A DNA stretch of 64,000 bases from Aquilaria yunnanensis. Its lineage: Eukaryota > Streptophyta > Magnoliopsida > Malvales > Thymelaeaceae. Both the position numbers and the translations under genes were made by a program. Of this stretch, positions 1-11,760 are shown piece by piece. The notes under the pieces are model-generated. The model made no database searches. It saw only the letters and a list, made by a program, of their open reading frames with translations, and had not been told where the DNA came from. The number at the start of each line of letters is the position of its first letter. The stretch's first letter is position 1. Location: assembly GCA_039654915.1 (NCBI GenBank), contig CM077596.1, forward strand, positions 73,409,751 through 73,473,750, written 5' to 3'.

Positions 1-1688
1 CGTCCTTTAGTCGGGCCGAACGAAGGATTGACTCGGCAGAATGGGAATAAACTCATCCTATCCAGCTAAATCTCAAGAACCAGACAGGCCTATATGTCTT
101 ATAATTAATGAAAAAATATACTTAATTTCTATCAAAAGAGAAAAACTCCAGCCGACTATTCAGCCCGAGCAAAACATGGAAATGATAGTATATACATACA
201 CACGCCTTTGATGAGACAAGCTTCAAATTCTTGAACAGATAAAATATAATATTCATGCGTTTAATGTACCAAAAATATTTCATCGTCTTTCACCTATTTG
301 CCGAACACCGGTTGCTACTTGTTTGTCATTTTATCTATTTTTTCAGTTTCAGAATATATATATATATTTGTTAGTTTTGAAGCTAGAATTAATTTATTTG
401 GAAGTATAACTTGCAAAGGTACCATACCTGTGTAAGAAACTAGAGAAAAAGGTATAATTTTATGGCAAACAATATCTGGGCAAAAATAACGAATAAACAA
501 CTAATATTTTTGAATTATCTTATCAACTTACTAATATTTTTTTTAGCTAAATAAACTACTAATGTTTTTAAGTTGGCTCAAATCTCCCACTTTCATAATT
601 TTAACTGTTAAGTCTAACAGATTGTTAGTGTAAAATGCTAAATTTAGTCCTTATATTTTCTCATTCCACTCCCAAAACATCTAGATTTTGTGGATCTAAC
701 ATTTCAACCACCGTCTCCACTTTATTCTTCCAGCACCTTTTCGCCGAAGCTAACGAACTCACATTTCTGATCATCACCACCGCAATCACAATGTTCACTC
801 ATAACTCATTCTCATCAGTGCCAACACCACTTACAAGCTCACATTTTGCTTCACTGTCACCATAATCACAACCTTTACAGTCTTTTTATGGAAGACTTAG
901 ACTGTTGTACTGACCCTAAGGGCAATGATAAATAATACTGATGGGTCTCCAATGGGCTCGAAAGTGGTGAAGTGGATGAGGAAGTAGCTTGTGAGCTCGA
1001 GCTCATTTTCCATTTGGAATGACGGTGATGCAAGGGAAGCTGTTGCCAGATTTGGTGGTGGTGGGACGATAGTGACCTATTTGGATTATTTAAATCAAGT
1101 TGATCTATTTTGTCAATTTAAAAAAGATAATCATAAAATTTTATAATATTACAAAGCCAAATGGATGATTTGGGCCATTTGGATAATATTAGTGGTTTAT
1201 TCACCTATTTTGAATAACATTAGTGATTTATTCGATTAAAAAAAATATTAGTGGCTGATTTGAGCCGATCCCAAAATATTAATGGTTTATTTGTTATTTT
1301 TAGCACATATGGTTGATCATTTTTAAAAGTAAATTAGAGGGAGAAAAAGAGCCACACGCAGCCAAAATCTTTCCTTGTCCGTTGTCAAAGAAGAAAGGAG
1401 GAAAGAAAAACGTGACACACACACACAGACAGACACATGCAGGATTGGATGTCATGTTCGTGAAAAATGTTGTCCCATCGAAGAAAAGAGGGAACCGTAC
1501 GAATAGTTACAGTCCAAAAATTGACCCTACGATTATCTTTATTGTTGTCATTTTTTCTGATGAAGAAAAGGACGAACAGATAATATTTAAGCCGTTAGAG
1601 ATAGTGACGAGACAATAAATACTGTATAAAGTTTTTGTAGGCCGCCCGTCTGGGTCTACCTCTACCCTACCGAATGCCATCTTCAGTG
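1..1688. other. AT-rich intergenic sequence, no gene recognised
   Basis: Only short open frames occur here (the longest about 100 codons, 1313-1618) and none shows a domain, splice context or codon bias I recognise. A short CA-rich stretch lies near 1417-1438. The segment 535-1290 repeats phrases built around 'aatattagtggtttattc' several times, which suggests decayed repeat sequence rather than a gene. Confidence 0.5.
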
Positions 1689-2277
1689 TAGTAAATTACA
1701 TAAATGGTCCCTAATTTTTAATTATTATTATTTTTAGTCTCTAACCTATTAAATGTTTTGTTTTGGTCCTAAACCTATTATAGTTGTTTCATTTGGTCTA
1801 TTATCAAATGAAATTCATTAATTCAAATTAATTATCTAGTAAAAACTTTTGAAATTTTAATATAATATTCGGTAACTATTTTCCAGTAAATTTGAATAGT
1901 TTAATATTTTTTTACAGTAAATAGACAATTTAAATTAATAATTTTTTTCTTTTTGAATGACATAATTTTAATTTAAACAAATAAAAAAAGGTAATTTGAA
2001 TTTTTCATTAGCTATAAAAAAACTAGTATACAGATTAAATTTATTATAAGATGGTTACCAGATAGTTTAAATTATGATCTAAAAAGTTGTTATTAGATAA
2101 ATACTTTAAGTTAACAAGTTTCATAAACTTGGGACCAAAATGAAACATTTTCAATAAATTTAGGACTAAAATGACATTTTTAGTAGGTTTAGTACTAAAA
2201 CATAACATTCAATAACTTATGGACTAAACAGAAACAATAACTAAAGGTTAAGGATTATTCTTGAATTTTACTTATTT
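1689..2277. repeat. Mutator-like MITE, diverged copy
   Basis: The ends are inverted relatives: the left starts TAGTAAATTACATAAATGG and the right end, read in reverse, starts near TAAGTAAAATTCAAG. The interior runs parallel to the element at 19680-21242, with shared phrases such as 'aaatgaaattcatta' and 'gacaatttaaattaata'. It also has the same alternation of 'tttggtc' and 'aaacctatta' motifs near both ends. No clear target-site duplication survives. It is a non-autonomous DNA element with no coding capacity. Confidence 0.6.
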
Positions 2278-3153
2278 TCTGGGAACATTGCTTATAACTT
2301 ACTCTACAGTCCCCGGGCCCGGCCATTACAGTGATAGAGTTTAGTTGGTAATGGGCCATTCAATTCAAACTCCTAAACGTTTCTTATCTATTAGAATTAG
2401 AAACATACAGTATACCATACCTTTTTCCTTTTTTCTTTTTCTATATATGAGTTGTGAAACGGGTAAGAAATTTTCCAACGTAGCTAATATATATAAGAAA
2501 AATAATTACGGAAAAGAGAAATCGTTGAGCTTCACCATTTATCCACCTCCCAATCCCTTCGTACAAGATGTTTCTAAAACTCTAGAGGTCTATAATCCTT
2601 ATATATATATAAGCTACACCTTAATAAACTTTATTGACACCGAAGATATGACCGTAAAATTTGCCAATTCTTTGAGAGAAATGAGATCTATGTTGCTCTT
2701 TTAGGACCTCAATCTTGCTCCAGACACATTAGAAACCAACTGTTCCACCGTCACAACCAAAACTTTGTTGATGCTATAAGATCGAACCCAAAAAGGAACC
2801 CTTGACAAAACCATCCTAAAAAATCTTCAAGATCATTCCAACTTTTCGATTCCCTATTCTACTTATGGCCCTCAACTCCCACCTCCTACTAAGCACCCAT
2901 CTTCCCCCCCATCCGAAGAACACTAGCAAAACTTGTATTCCAATTTCACAGCATTTTCGATCTTTTCTGCACAGCATTCACCAAATGATTGGTGATCAAG
3001 GTGAGGGTTTCAATATTGTATCATGACCATGGATTAAAGGCTTTGCTTCGTGGTTGGTGAAAATGAGTAAGGCCAGATTGGTAAGTTAGTATGCCCAACA
3101 TTAAAAAAAAAAAGCACATGTGATATAAAATGCTATAAAGTGGTAGCAGCTTT

Positions 3154-3235
3154 AAGTAATTGAAATGCAACTATGTTATTTAGTAATTGAAATGCAACTA
3201 TGTTATTTAGTAATTGAAATGCAATCATAAACAAT
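3154..3235. repeat. 27-bp tandem repeat, about three units
   Basis: The unit contains 'aattgaaatgcaactatg' and 'ttatttagt' and recurs nearly perfectly at 27-base steps. Diverged forms of the same core ('aactgaaatgcaa') continue to about 3310. Confidence 0.8.
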
Positions 3236-3757
3236 TTTAATTGCATTTTAGTTGTAGTTTTAATCAACTGAAATGCAATCGGTTGGTATCTAGCAACTGA
3301 AATGCAATTGTGATATAATTTCAGTTGCAGAATCAAGAAGTGTCAATTCTTACCGAATGCAGAAAATTCTCTCCTATTTGAGTTTGCAACTGAAAAACAT
3401 TGAAAATTCAGTCAAGTTGAAATTCAATTGCAAACTTAGTTGAACTTTTATTCATACATGCTATAAAGCCATAAAAATGCATCTAAAAATAAGCAATTGT
3501 TTTTGCAGTTGCATATGGCAGTTGCATTTGGCTCTTTGTTTTGTAGTGTTGCGGATCAGACAAAATGAGTAGGTTTTTAATAGGAAATTATGGTCAAACT
3601 TGCAGCTACCTGGTAATATCTAGGTTTGGGCATTTGTATGGATTAAGAATATATGTTTAGAAAGTAAGGGTCTGGCGGGTTGAGTCTAGCATCTTGCTAA
3701 ATGAAGTGAATCCTTGTATCTTGTTTCTTGTTTACTTTAATTAAATTTGTTGCCGTT

Positions 3758-3759
<2 letters not shown>

Positions 3760-3796
<37 letters not shown>
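3760..3796. repeat. TA dinucleotide microsatellite
   Basis: An uninterrupted alternation of T and A of about 37 bases, a typical length-variable marker. Confidence 0.95.
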
Positions 3797-3800
<4 letters not shown>

Positions 3801-4178
3801 CACTATCTCGTTTGCCTTCTTTTATGGATAAGCTTGTGTTTTTTTAATCTTTATAAAGACAGTCATCATTTTCAATTAACAATCTTTGTGTATAGACCGC
3901 CCTTCCAGAAAAGCTTTTGCTTTCTTTATCTATGAAGATGATCGTCAATCTTTTTCACAAAGATATTATGTGACACTTATTCATTTTCTTAAATGTGAAA
4001 TTCCTTTTATCTCTTTCCTTAAAAACAAAAAATTACCACCACTACACTACTATTTGTTTGCCTTTTAAAAATCACTGAAAACAAAACATTTTTAAACTCT
4101 GTGAATGAAAAAAGAGAGGGAGGAAATATATATGTATGTATGTATTTATGAAAAGCGGCACAGAATGAAAAAAGAAAT

Positions 4179-4335
4179 CAGTAGAATCTATTCACAGTCT
4201 CTTAACTTTTACATTTATCCTAAAGTGATCCCTTACCTCCAGAAATGCCTATTAAAGTCCCCTACTTCGTAACGTACATCCTATCTGAGTCTCTTCTATC
4301 AATTTTTGTACTATATTTACTAAACAAAACACTTT
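4179..4335 (+). repeat. Left terminal inverted repeat of the Mutator-like element
   Basis: This pairs with 18575-18737 in inverted orientation. The best-conserved block is at 4197-4245. Confidence 0.65.
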
Positions 4336-4389
4336 AGGCTAAACTTGATACAGATGCATAATTTTAGGGACTAAAAACACTGATTAACC

Positions 4390-5351
4390 CAACTCCCTCA
4401 AATCATCCTGTCTGCCTCCGCCCCCTAGCGCCGTCTGAATTTGACTTCCTAATTTTCTTTCCCGATTACCCCGATTAGTAGCTTCAAAACCCACCATTTC
4501 AGCCTTCTAGTCAGAGCCCACGATTCCAACACCGCCGCAGAGCAAAATCGGCATTTCGATTTCGATTTCGATTTTTTCATTGCCGTCTTGGAATTATTGT
4601 GCATTTCTTCTTCACCGACCATTCTTTTAGTTGCCTTAGTAATGAGTTATGCTTTTTCTGGGTGGACGACGGGTTTTATTCTGGTAGTGTGGAGGAGGGT
4701 TTTGGCAGCAAGTGTTGTGGCTATGCTGGGTTTCGCTCAAGGCGTGGATTAGGAGGCGGCAATGGATGAGGATTTGCATGGAGTCTGTGAGGTGCGAAGC
4801 CAAGAGAAGGAACGATGAGGATAGGCATTTTCATCCAAATCAAGGTTAAGAGACACCGTCCATCTCTATCGGAGTTCATTTGCAGAAGTAAGAGAAGGCA
4901 ATCAAGATCGACAAACCTTGATTTGATCTATTTCTTAGTAAAAAGATATGGAAGATGGAAGCGAGTGGTATGGATTTGGTGGATATGGCGATGGAAGGGA
5001 GCCACAGGAGGATGTGGGTTGATAGGATGAGGATGCTAGATCTTAAAGGGGAGAAGAATATTGCTCGATGTAGACGGATAAGAGCATGTGGTATTTGAGT
5101 AAGGTTTTGAATTTTTGATACTGTCAACAGTTTTTCTTCGAATTTGTGAAGGAGATAATCGATGTGGGCAATTGAATGTTCCTTTGAATATCACTTGATC
5201 CTTCCTGGGTTTGATTTATTTCTCTTGTCTGGTGTTGCTTGATTTATCTTGTCTGATGAAGGTGATCGAATAATTTTCTGAGATTTTCTTCATGTTTGTA
5301 TGTTGTTGATCAGTTTGGTTTGTATTGATTTATGATTAAACATTTTTGTGT
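4390..5351 (+). pseudogene. Captured gene-like interior of the Mutator-like element
   Basis: This stretch is noticeably richer in GC than its surroundings. It begins like a 5' leader (CT-rich, with a CGATTT microrepeat at about 4555-4580) and contains short frames such as the 71-codon one at 4815-5030. All frames are interrupted, and I recognise no protein family. Its position between inverted repeats suggests a host gene fragment captured by the transposon. The right-hand continuation would be 18324-18575. Confidence 0.35.
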
Positions 5352-5971
5352 TGATAAATTGTTAATAGTCAATGCAGGGACCGAGTGGTTCGGTCTTGGA
5401 GACTAGTATGATGGTGAACTAGAGTAGGGACCAATGTCTGAAGATAATGTCAAAATCCTGGGATGTTTGTTGACACCCAATTTCGTCCGGGTGTTTTAAA
5501 ATTTTGAAAAAAATTTTATTAAAAAAAATTAATTTAAAAAAAATATATATTACTATTATTATTAAAAAAAAATTAATTAATTTAAAATATATTTTTGTTT
5601 TGTGAAAATTTGATTTAAAATGATATATGTGTGAATATGTGTATGTTTGAAATAAAATAAAATTTCATGAAAAAAATGACAAAAAATTAAAAGTTTGAGG
5701 TAAAAATGACAAAATTGAGAAGTTTCGGAAAAAATTGACAAATTCTAAAAGTTCCAGGAGCATTTGGTAGTTTGTCACATAAAATTTTCAGCCTGCCGAC
5801 GTTTTTGGCTCAAATTGACAGAAAACGACAAAATTATCAAAATCAGAAGCTTCAGGAACTTATCCCGAGGCTGAGAGACGTAAAGGACTAAAATTGTCAT
5901 TTTACCAATTTAAGAGATAAGTTTGAAATTTTTTATTAATTTATCCATCAACAGTTCAGTCAAACTTCCTC

Positions 5972-5979
5972 TATAAATA
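5972..5979 (+). promoter_or_regulatory. TATA box inside the solo LTR
   Basis: TATAAATA is followed by a run of C, and the same sequence and context are kept in the related LTR at 63135-63142. This marks the likely U3/R promoter of the family. Confidence 0.65.
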
Positions 5980-6409
5980 GCCCCCCAAATTTTGTGCTCA
6001 ACACATAGAAAAATAGAAAGAAAAGCTTAGAGCTCCGTTTTTAAAATAGAAAAAATTACAGCCTTAGTCCCTAGCTCTCCTTCCTTTCCTCAGAAAATCT
6101 CAAAACTTTTCATTTTGACGATTAAGCCATCTTCTTCCCCCCCGCGCGCCCTCTGTTTCCATTTCTCAGAATTCAGAATTTAAAATCAAGGGTACAACTC
6201 TCATTTAATCCTTCATCTTTTCAATTTCTTTCACTTTGGTCACTAACTTTGTATTTTATTCTTGCAGAATTAATTACTAACCCTTTTAATTTTTACTTGT
6301 TTGTTTATTATTTGTTTATTACTAACCCCTTTTTTTATTGTTGTTATTAACTTACTAACAACTAACTTTTAATACTATTATTGTTACTAACCTTTTAATT
6401 TTTGCATTA

Positions 6410-6895
6410 TTACTAACTTTTATAATTGTTGTTAACAATTAATTAACTTTTATTATTGTTGTTAATTAATTAATTTAATTAACTTGGCTAACTTTTATTA
6501 TTGTTGTTAATTAATTAATTTAATTAACTTGGCTAGCTTTTTATTATTTTTGTTAATTAATTAATTTAATTAATTTGGCTAACTTTTTATTTATTGTTAT
6601 TAATTAATTTAATTAATTTGGCTAACTTTTTATTTATTGTTGTTAATTAATTTAATTAATTTGGCTAACTTTTTATTTATTGTTGTTAATTAATTTAATT
6701 AATTTGCCTAACTTTTTATTATTGTTGTTAATTAATTAATTTAATTAACTTGGCTAACTTTTTACTGTTGTTAATTAATTAATTTAATTAACTTGGCTAA
6801 CTTTTTATTATTGTGGTTAATTAATTAATTTAATTAACTTGACTAACTTTTTATTATTGTTGTTTAACAATTAATTTAATTAACTTTGCTAACAT
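6410..6895. repeat. AT-rich tandem array in the solo LTR
   Basis: About ten diverged units of roughly 40-50 bp each combine 'ttaattaattaatttaatt', a 'tggctaacttt' segment and 'attattgttgtt'. The same array begins again at about 63840 in the other LTR copy, so it belongs to the family and did not arise locally. Confidence 0.85.
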
Positions 6896-7319
6896 TTATT
6901 ATTATTTTTAAAGTGGATGGCCAAAAAGCCCCACTTTATTATTATTAATTTTTTTTCTTTATATAATTTTTTTATTTAATTCACCTTTACCCTTTACTAA
7001 TTAATAAATAAATGAAAATTAAAAGAAGATTATTTTGTAATTAATTATTAAGGCTAATAAAAATTATTTTTAAAAAAGCCAATTATTTTTATTTTTATAT
7101 ACATGTTTTTAATTCTTTAAAGATAACAAAAAGTTAAAATTAATTTTAATAGTTATTTTTATCCAGTAAAAATAATAAAAAAATAAAAATAAAACCTGTT
7201 TAAAAAAATACATGAAAATTAAGACTTTATATTTTACTGATTTATTTAAAATATAACTTTTAAATCCACTAAAATAATAAATATTTTTCATTAAACAAGA
7301 AAACAAAAAGAAAATTAAA

Positions 7320-7425
7320 ACAAGATAAGAAAAAGATAAGAAAGATAAGAAAAAGATAATAAAGATAAGAAAGATAAGATAAGATAAGAAAGATAAGAAG
7401 GAAAAGAAAGAAAAGAAAGAAAAAT
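7320..7425. repeat. Purine-rich GATAAGA simple repeat
   Basis: A run of GATAAGA and AAAGA units on the + strand, with no coding content. Confidence 0.8.
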
Positions 7426-7692
7426 ATAGAAAATAAAAATTTTTAGATTATTAATGAATCTAAAAATTCTATAACAAAAAGAATTACGAATTAGTAATTA
7501 AACTAATAATTAATTCCATAAAAATAAGAATTAAATAATTAACTATAAATTAAATCAACTTACATATCCGGATGATCCGTCAGGATCTGCGGTTTAAAAA
7601 AAATATCACCCTTTTAATTAAATAAATTAAATAAAAAAAAAGATAAAAATCCATATTTACAATATGGATTAAATTATTTAAAAGTTCACCAA

Positions 7693-7785
7693 ATTCCGTG
7701 TCCAAATGACTCGGCAGAGTCCATGGTTCGGAATCAAAAATCTTCCGTGTCCAAATGACTCGGCAGAGTCCATGGTTCGGAAGTA
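7693..7785. repeat. 45-bp segment duplicated in tandem
   Basis: The phrase 'ttccgtgtccaaatgactcg' followed by 'gcagagtccatggttcgga' occurs twice, virtually identically, with about 5 intervening bases. This is a recent local duplication inside the solo LTR. Confidence 0.9.
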
Positions 7786-8360
7786 TAAAATTTCATACAA
7801 ATTAATTAATTTAAAAATCCACATTTCGACTAATCCAGTTAAAATTTCTAATTTTGAAAATTAACTGAGAATTATTTAAAAGCAAAGCAAAACAAAATTA
7901 AAATCAACTAAGGTGCCAATTTTTGGGCGTTTTAACAAAGTTGTTTTAACGTAACCGTACTCCCGATCCCCGAACTCTCGCAGACCAATTTTAAGGTGAC
8001 CAATCGACCTAAGAAAATTGATTGGTGGCGACTCCCGAAAACCCGACGTTGCCACAATGTTTTTTTGGGGGAAATCTCTAACGATTAAGTTAGTTTTTGG
8101 TGAATAAAGAGAAATGGTGGAGTGCTCAGCAGGAATCTTATACCTGGATATTGGTGGATGAGGTTGGTTTATATAACTAAGGAGATTTGAGAGAATCGCC
8201 TATGGATGGAAATCGCTTAGCTCATCCCATATATTTGGGGATTCCGTTTTCATTTTTTATGGGTTTTTTCTTTGGCTTGTTGTGCCTATTATTTTATCTC
8301 TTATCTTGTCTATTGTGGGCTTGTTCATTATGAGCTTCATGTGGGGCCTGTATTCCATCA

Positions 8361-9011
8361 ATAACTCTCTCATAAAAAAAAATGTAGGTCTAAGTTTAGG
8401 TCTCATATTTTCAATGTGGGGTCAAAATGTTACCATATTCCTTATAAAGTTTCATCTGGGTAATCTTCCATTAAGGTGGGAAATGACCCCTACTCGCATC
8501 ATTTCTACACTTCCCATATGTCGTCGTATCTAGAGGATATGATGCCTTATGCCTCATTATAACAACTTCCTAGAAAAGGTGTTGAAACATCGTTGATTTA
8601 TGAGAAGCTCCTACCATTTCATCATTTTCACCACATATGGTGAATCTAATGGTCTGATTAGGAGATAAATCAACTCCCATTAAATATGTCTCTGGAAAAG
8701 TGACTTGGTGTGACTTTTCAGCATCTCCTCCTTGCCACGTGTCCGCATTTTGAATGGCCTAAATATTCATCATAATGATGTTAAAAGTTTTCAAGGGCTA
8801 CTAGAGAGTCATGGTCCCCCCTATAAATAGGGTAGGTTTTTTATACTTTCCCTTTCACTGCTTTACTGTCTTTTATTGCTCTTACCTTATCTGTTACTCT
8901 TACTTTCTTTGTGACTAAAGCCTTACTTTCGTCTGAAACTTTCTTCCTTCACCATTTGGTTCTTTCTTCCTAGTTTCTTCATTCGTCTTTTGACAAGTAG
9001 TAACAAACAAA
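8361..9011. other. Spacer of the old gypsy element upstream of its antisense gene
   Basis: It lies between the 3' LTR and the antisense gene remnant and has no coding region of its own (a frame at 8282-8533 overlaps the LTR end and is fortuitous). A TATA box at 8822-8829 and a CT-rich stretch after it resemble a + strand promoter and leader. Confidence 0.5.
8822..8829 (+). promoter_or_regulatory. TATA box of the old antisense gene
   Basis: TATAAATA sits in 'ccctataaatagggta' and is followed by pyrimidine-rich sequence. It stands in the same relation to the antisense gene remnant as the TATA sequence at 35355-35362 does in the young element. Confidence 0.5.
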
Positions 9012-11760
9012 TAATGAACTTATGAATTTCTTACTCATTTTTTTTTTAATTTTACTGGTTTGTGATTTTTGGAATTTTGGGCTAGGTTTGTTATGCCGGT
9101 TTCTGTTATTGGTTTTCCCTTGTTCTTTCATCGTCTGTCACATGCTGAAGGCAACCCTTACTTCTTCTCTGCCAGTTTTTCCAAATGGTGTTTTCAAGGT
9201 CATGGTCAGGAAAGTCTACCGACGGGGGCATTCCTTCATCCTCAGGCAAGGCCAATGCTTTAAAGGAGGCATTCTTCCCCAATCCTAAAGTGTTCAAAGC
9301 TACAAGGATGGTACTTGTTGAAGAAACCCTTCCCATGAACCTTAGGAGGTTCTTCTGGCCAAATGAGGTTATGGCCGCCCTTACAAAAAGGCAGGTGTTT
9401 GTGGAATAATTTTGTGAACACTACTAGGTGCCACACAACTGACCCCCAATTCCTTCACCCACATAAACAATATTATACTCTACAACAAGATGGCCATGGT
9501 GGACCTTTTGCTAAAAATCTTCTTCCAGTTCTACGTGCTGGACTTGAAGAATGACTTGTTGTTCTTTCACATTGCTCCCGTTAATCAGAGAGGAAATAAG
9601 TCTTTTTCTTTTATCTATTGCAAGGATTCATGGGCAAAGTGGAAGGACCACTTCTTCTACATCCTAAGGGAGCCAGTGTGGGGCTTCCCTTGTGAGTAAA
9701 TGAAAACCCTCCAATAGGCTTTGGTTCAGAGGCAGTTGTTGTTTGAGGGCTTTGACGGTCACCGAGCTTACATTGGGCTGTTTACTTGGCTAGAGTCAGT
9801 GGTGGGGAACACCAACTTCATGGACTTATTCTTTATTCATTACATAGAGATTGGGGAAATGTTGCTCACGTGAGTAGGGATCAGCAGGGCTCACCTGACA
9901 TATCCTAGAGTGCTGAGCCCTCCCAACTGGGCCCCGGAGCAAAAGGGACAATTGGTGGATTCTTTCAAGATTGTTTTCCGAGCCTAGCAAGGTCTAAAGG
10001 ACCCTGAAAGTCGTAACCTATGCATATGCTCATTCATCTTGCCTTTCGTATGCTGGAATGATTCTAACTTTGTGTTCCTTTCTCATAGATATTAGTGGTC
10101 AAGCTAAGATGTTCATGAAGCAGCACAAGAGTATAACCGAGGGGCTAGCCAATGCTTATAAAGTTCATATCCCGATGACCAAGGCAACTCAAGGAAGTCC
10201 CCTGTAGCTCTAACTTCTGAGTTAGTGCCATGGGTGGTAGAACTAGAGGAGTCCCCCTTTAGCCCCTGGCAGCACTTCAGCTGGTGTAAAAGAGATCACA
10301 TTCTTCAGCCTCTAACTGGGTTGAAGTCCTTCAAAGCGAGAGTGATGGTATGGCTCACCTTGGTGATTTTCTTTTCTATGATGTCGATTGTATTGATTTG
10401 ATGTTATTTTGTGTTCACTGTGGAATTTTTTTTCCAGCCTCTCCTGCGAAGTGTCCCAAGGGGAACAATCCCCTTTCACCCTCGGCCTCATTATAGAAGT
10501 TGGCCGAGGGTCCATCCTCAAAGGCAGTGAGGTCTTTTCTTTCTCGCCTCACCATGATCCCCACAGGGATCGTTCCTCAGAAGGCTGTAACAGAAGCACA
10601 ATCTAAGGCAGCCTTTAAGTCCACATGCTGGGGCCTTCTTGCATTCGAGGTGGGTGACCACTTTAAGCAACCATGTGGCCTAAAATGGCCAGCCATAAAG
10701 GCATAGTCTGGTGCTTGAGAGAATCGCACTAGATCATATGTTCGACCCCCAATGAGTGGTGGGTGTTGGTGCGTCAATCCTGAAAATCGAATTAACATCA
10801 CCCACAACATCCTGGAAGGGTTAAAGACCCTTAGACACTGGCACCATCTCACCCATCCCTCTTGCGGGGACGGTGCCTGATTGATAAGTGTTGTGTGCAA
10901 CCTTTTTCACGTACATTATTAATGTTTTTCATGATGAGCACATTTACGTAAAGTACTAATTGATATCATTTACATGAGGCCATCATCACATACTTCATCA
11001 TGGAGATGTACGTTGCCCGTAATAGGATGATTCAGTCATTGGCCTCACAGTTCGACCATTGGAAGTCTTTGAATAAGGCACTGAAGAAGAAGCTGGATGG
11101 GGAGTGTGGCTAATGAGGCTCTAGCGTAGGATCTCCAAGAATTAAAAGCCGACGAGAAGAAGTAGGAAAAGCTCTCTGAGGACTTGGGCTAAAACTGTTA
11201 ACGTCAGTGATGGCCCTTGGGAAGGCTGAAGAAATCTAGGCCATCAATAAGTCCCAGTGGCTGAGTTCTTTATTACAGGCTATTAAAGATATGGTAGGGG
11301 CCATTGAGGAGACTCTATTGATGGGTCTGTTGGCTTAAATGGGTCTGCTGGCTCCCCAAGGCGAAGCCAGCTCAAGCTCGACCACTGCTGCAGTTCCCCT
11401 GCTGGAACAGATCATGAGGGTTGGCTTTGTTGGATGGAAGGTGCACAAAGCATATGTGGAGCTTCGGGCTAAGGTTAATGCCCACATGAAAGTGCTCATC
11501 TTGACCATCAAGAAGCAGGACAGAGGGCTCAACAATGAGGCTTTCGAGGAGTTCAAAGAGGGCTTCCTTACTTGTCATTTCTAGGTTGAACAGGTACATT
11601 TGATCTTGGACCTATCCTTCCTATCCATTTACACATAACTAGGTTCGGACTTTGACGTATGACCAAAGGATAGGAAAGTTAAAGTAGCACCTTTCGATGA
11701 GGATTCTTTGGTGATGGATACTAAGGAAGCTCTTATTGGGGATGAGTTTTAAGGGGATTC
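9012..11760 (+). pseudogene. Remnant of the antisense extra gene (Transposase_28-like) of the old gypsy element
   Basis: Coding traces run opposite to gag-pol. The frame at 9490-9699 (for example FFQFYVLDL and the run SFSFIYCKDSWAKWKDHFF) corresponds to LQYYKLFVV and TFTFATKDSWRGWQQKFFF in the antisense gene of the young element (34590-34898). The frame at 11339-11584 is a charged, helix-forming stretch in the position of the coiled-coil C-terminus of that gene. Stops and frameshifts separate the pieces. Similar proteins in plant gypsy elements carry the domain called Transposase_28 (putative gypsy type transposon); their function is unknown. A segment at about 10720-10920 does not fit the gene and may be a small insertion. 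Confidence 0.65.

Larger units (their letters stand above)
2278..4178. other. AT-rich intergenic sequence with simple repeats
   Basis: A 119-codon frame at 2345-2704 has no recognisable family and looks fortuitous. The stretch 3154-3340 is built from a recurring 'aattgaaatgcaa' motif, including a 27-bp unit repeated about three times (3154-3235). A TA microsatellite covers about 3760-3796. I see no supported gene. Confidence 0.5.
5468..8056 (+). mobile_element. Solo LTR, 2,589 bp, TSD ATGTT
   Basis: It starts TGTTGACACC and ends GTTGCCACA, giving the TG...CA ends of an LTR, and is flanked by a perfect 5-bp duplication ATGTT (5463-5467 and 8057-8061). A TATA box lies at 5972-5979 (TATAAATA), followed by a CT-rich leader, as in an LTR promoter. 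The middle (about 6300-6900) is an AT-rich tandem array, and 7693-7785 holds a duplicated 45-bp segment. There is no coding region. Related copies are at 40562-40730 (tiny, complete ends) and 62630-64000 (cut by the window end). The segment 'ggtggcgactcc' near the right end resembles primer-binding sequences of Tat/Ogre elements, but here it lies inside the repeated unit. Confidence 0.85.
5352..8360 (-). repeat. 3' LTR of the old gypsy element, split by a solo LTR
   Basis: The two outer pieces, about 5352-5467 and 8062-8360, align with 17912-18323. The element-proximal end reads TGATGGAATA on the minus strand, matching TGGTGGAATA of the other LTR. The outer end near 5352 is the least certain boundary, because the first 30 bases align poorly. 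Without the nested insertion the LTR is about 410 bp. Confidence 0.75.

Noticed and set aside
2345..2704. 119-codon + frame
   Set aside because: No recognisable family, AT-rich codons and no splice or promoter context; it fits a chance frame.
3154..3235. CRISPR-like appearance of regularly spaced repeats
   Set aside because: It is a simple 27-bp tandem repeat without spacers, in a plant genome.
10577..10900. 107-codon minus frame inside the old gypsy element
   Set aside because: It overlaps the remnant of the antisense gene on the other strand and has no domain; part of this stretch may be a small insertion.
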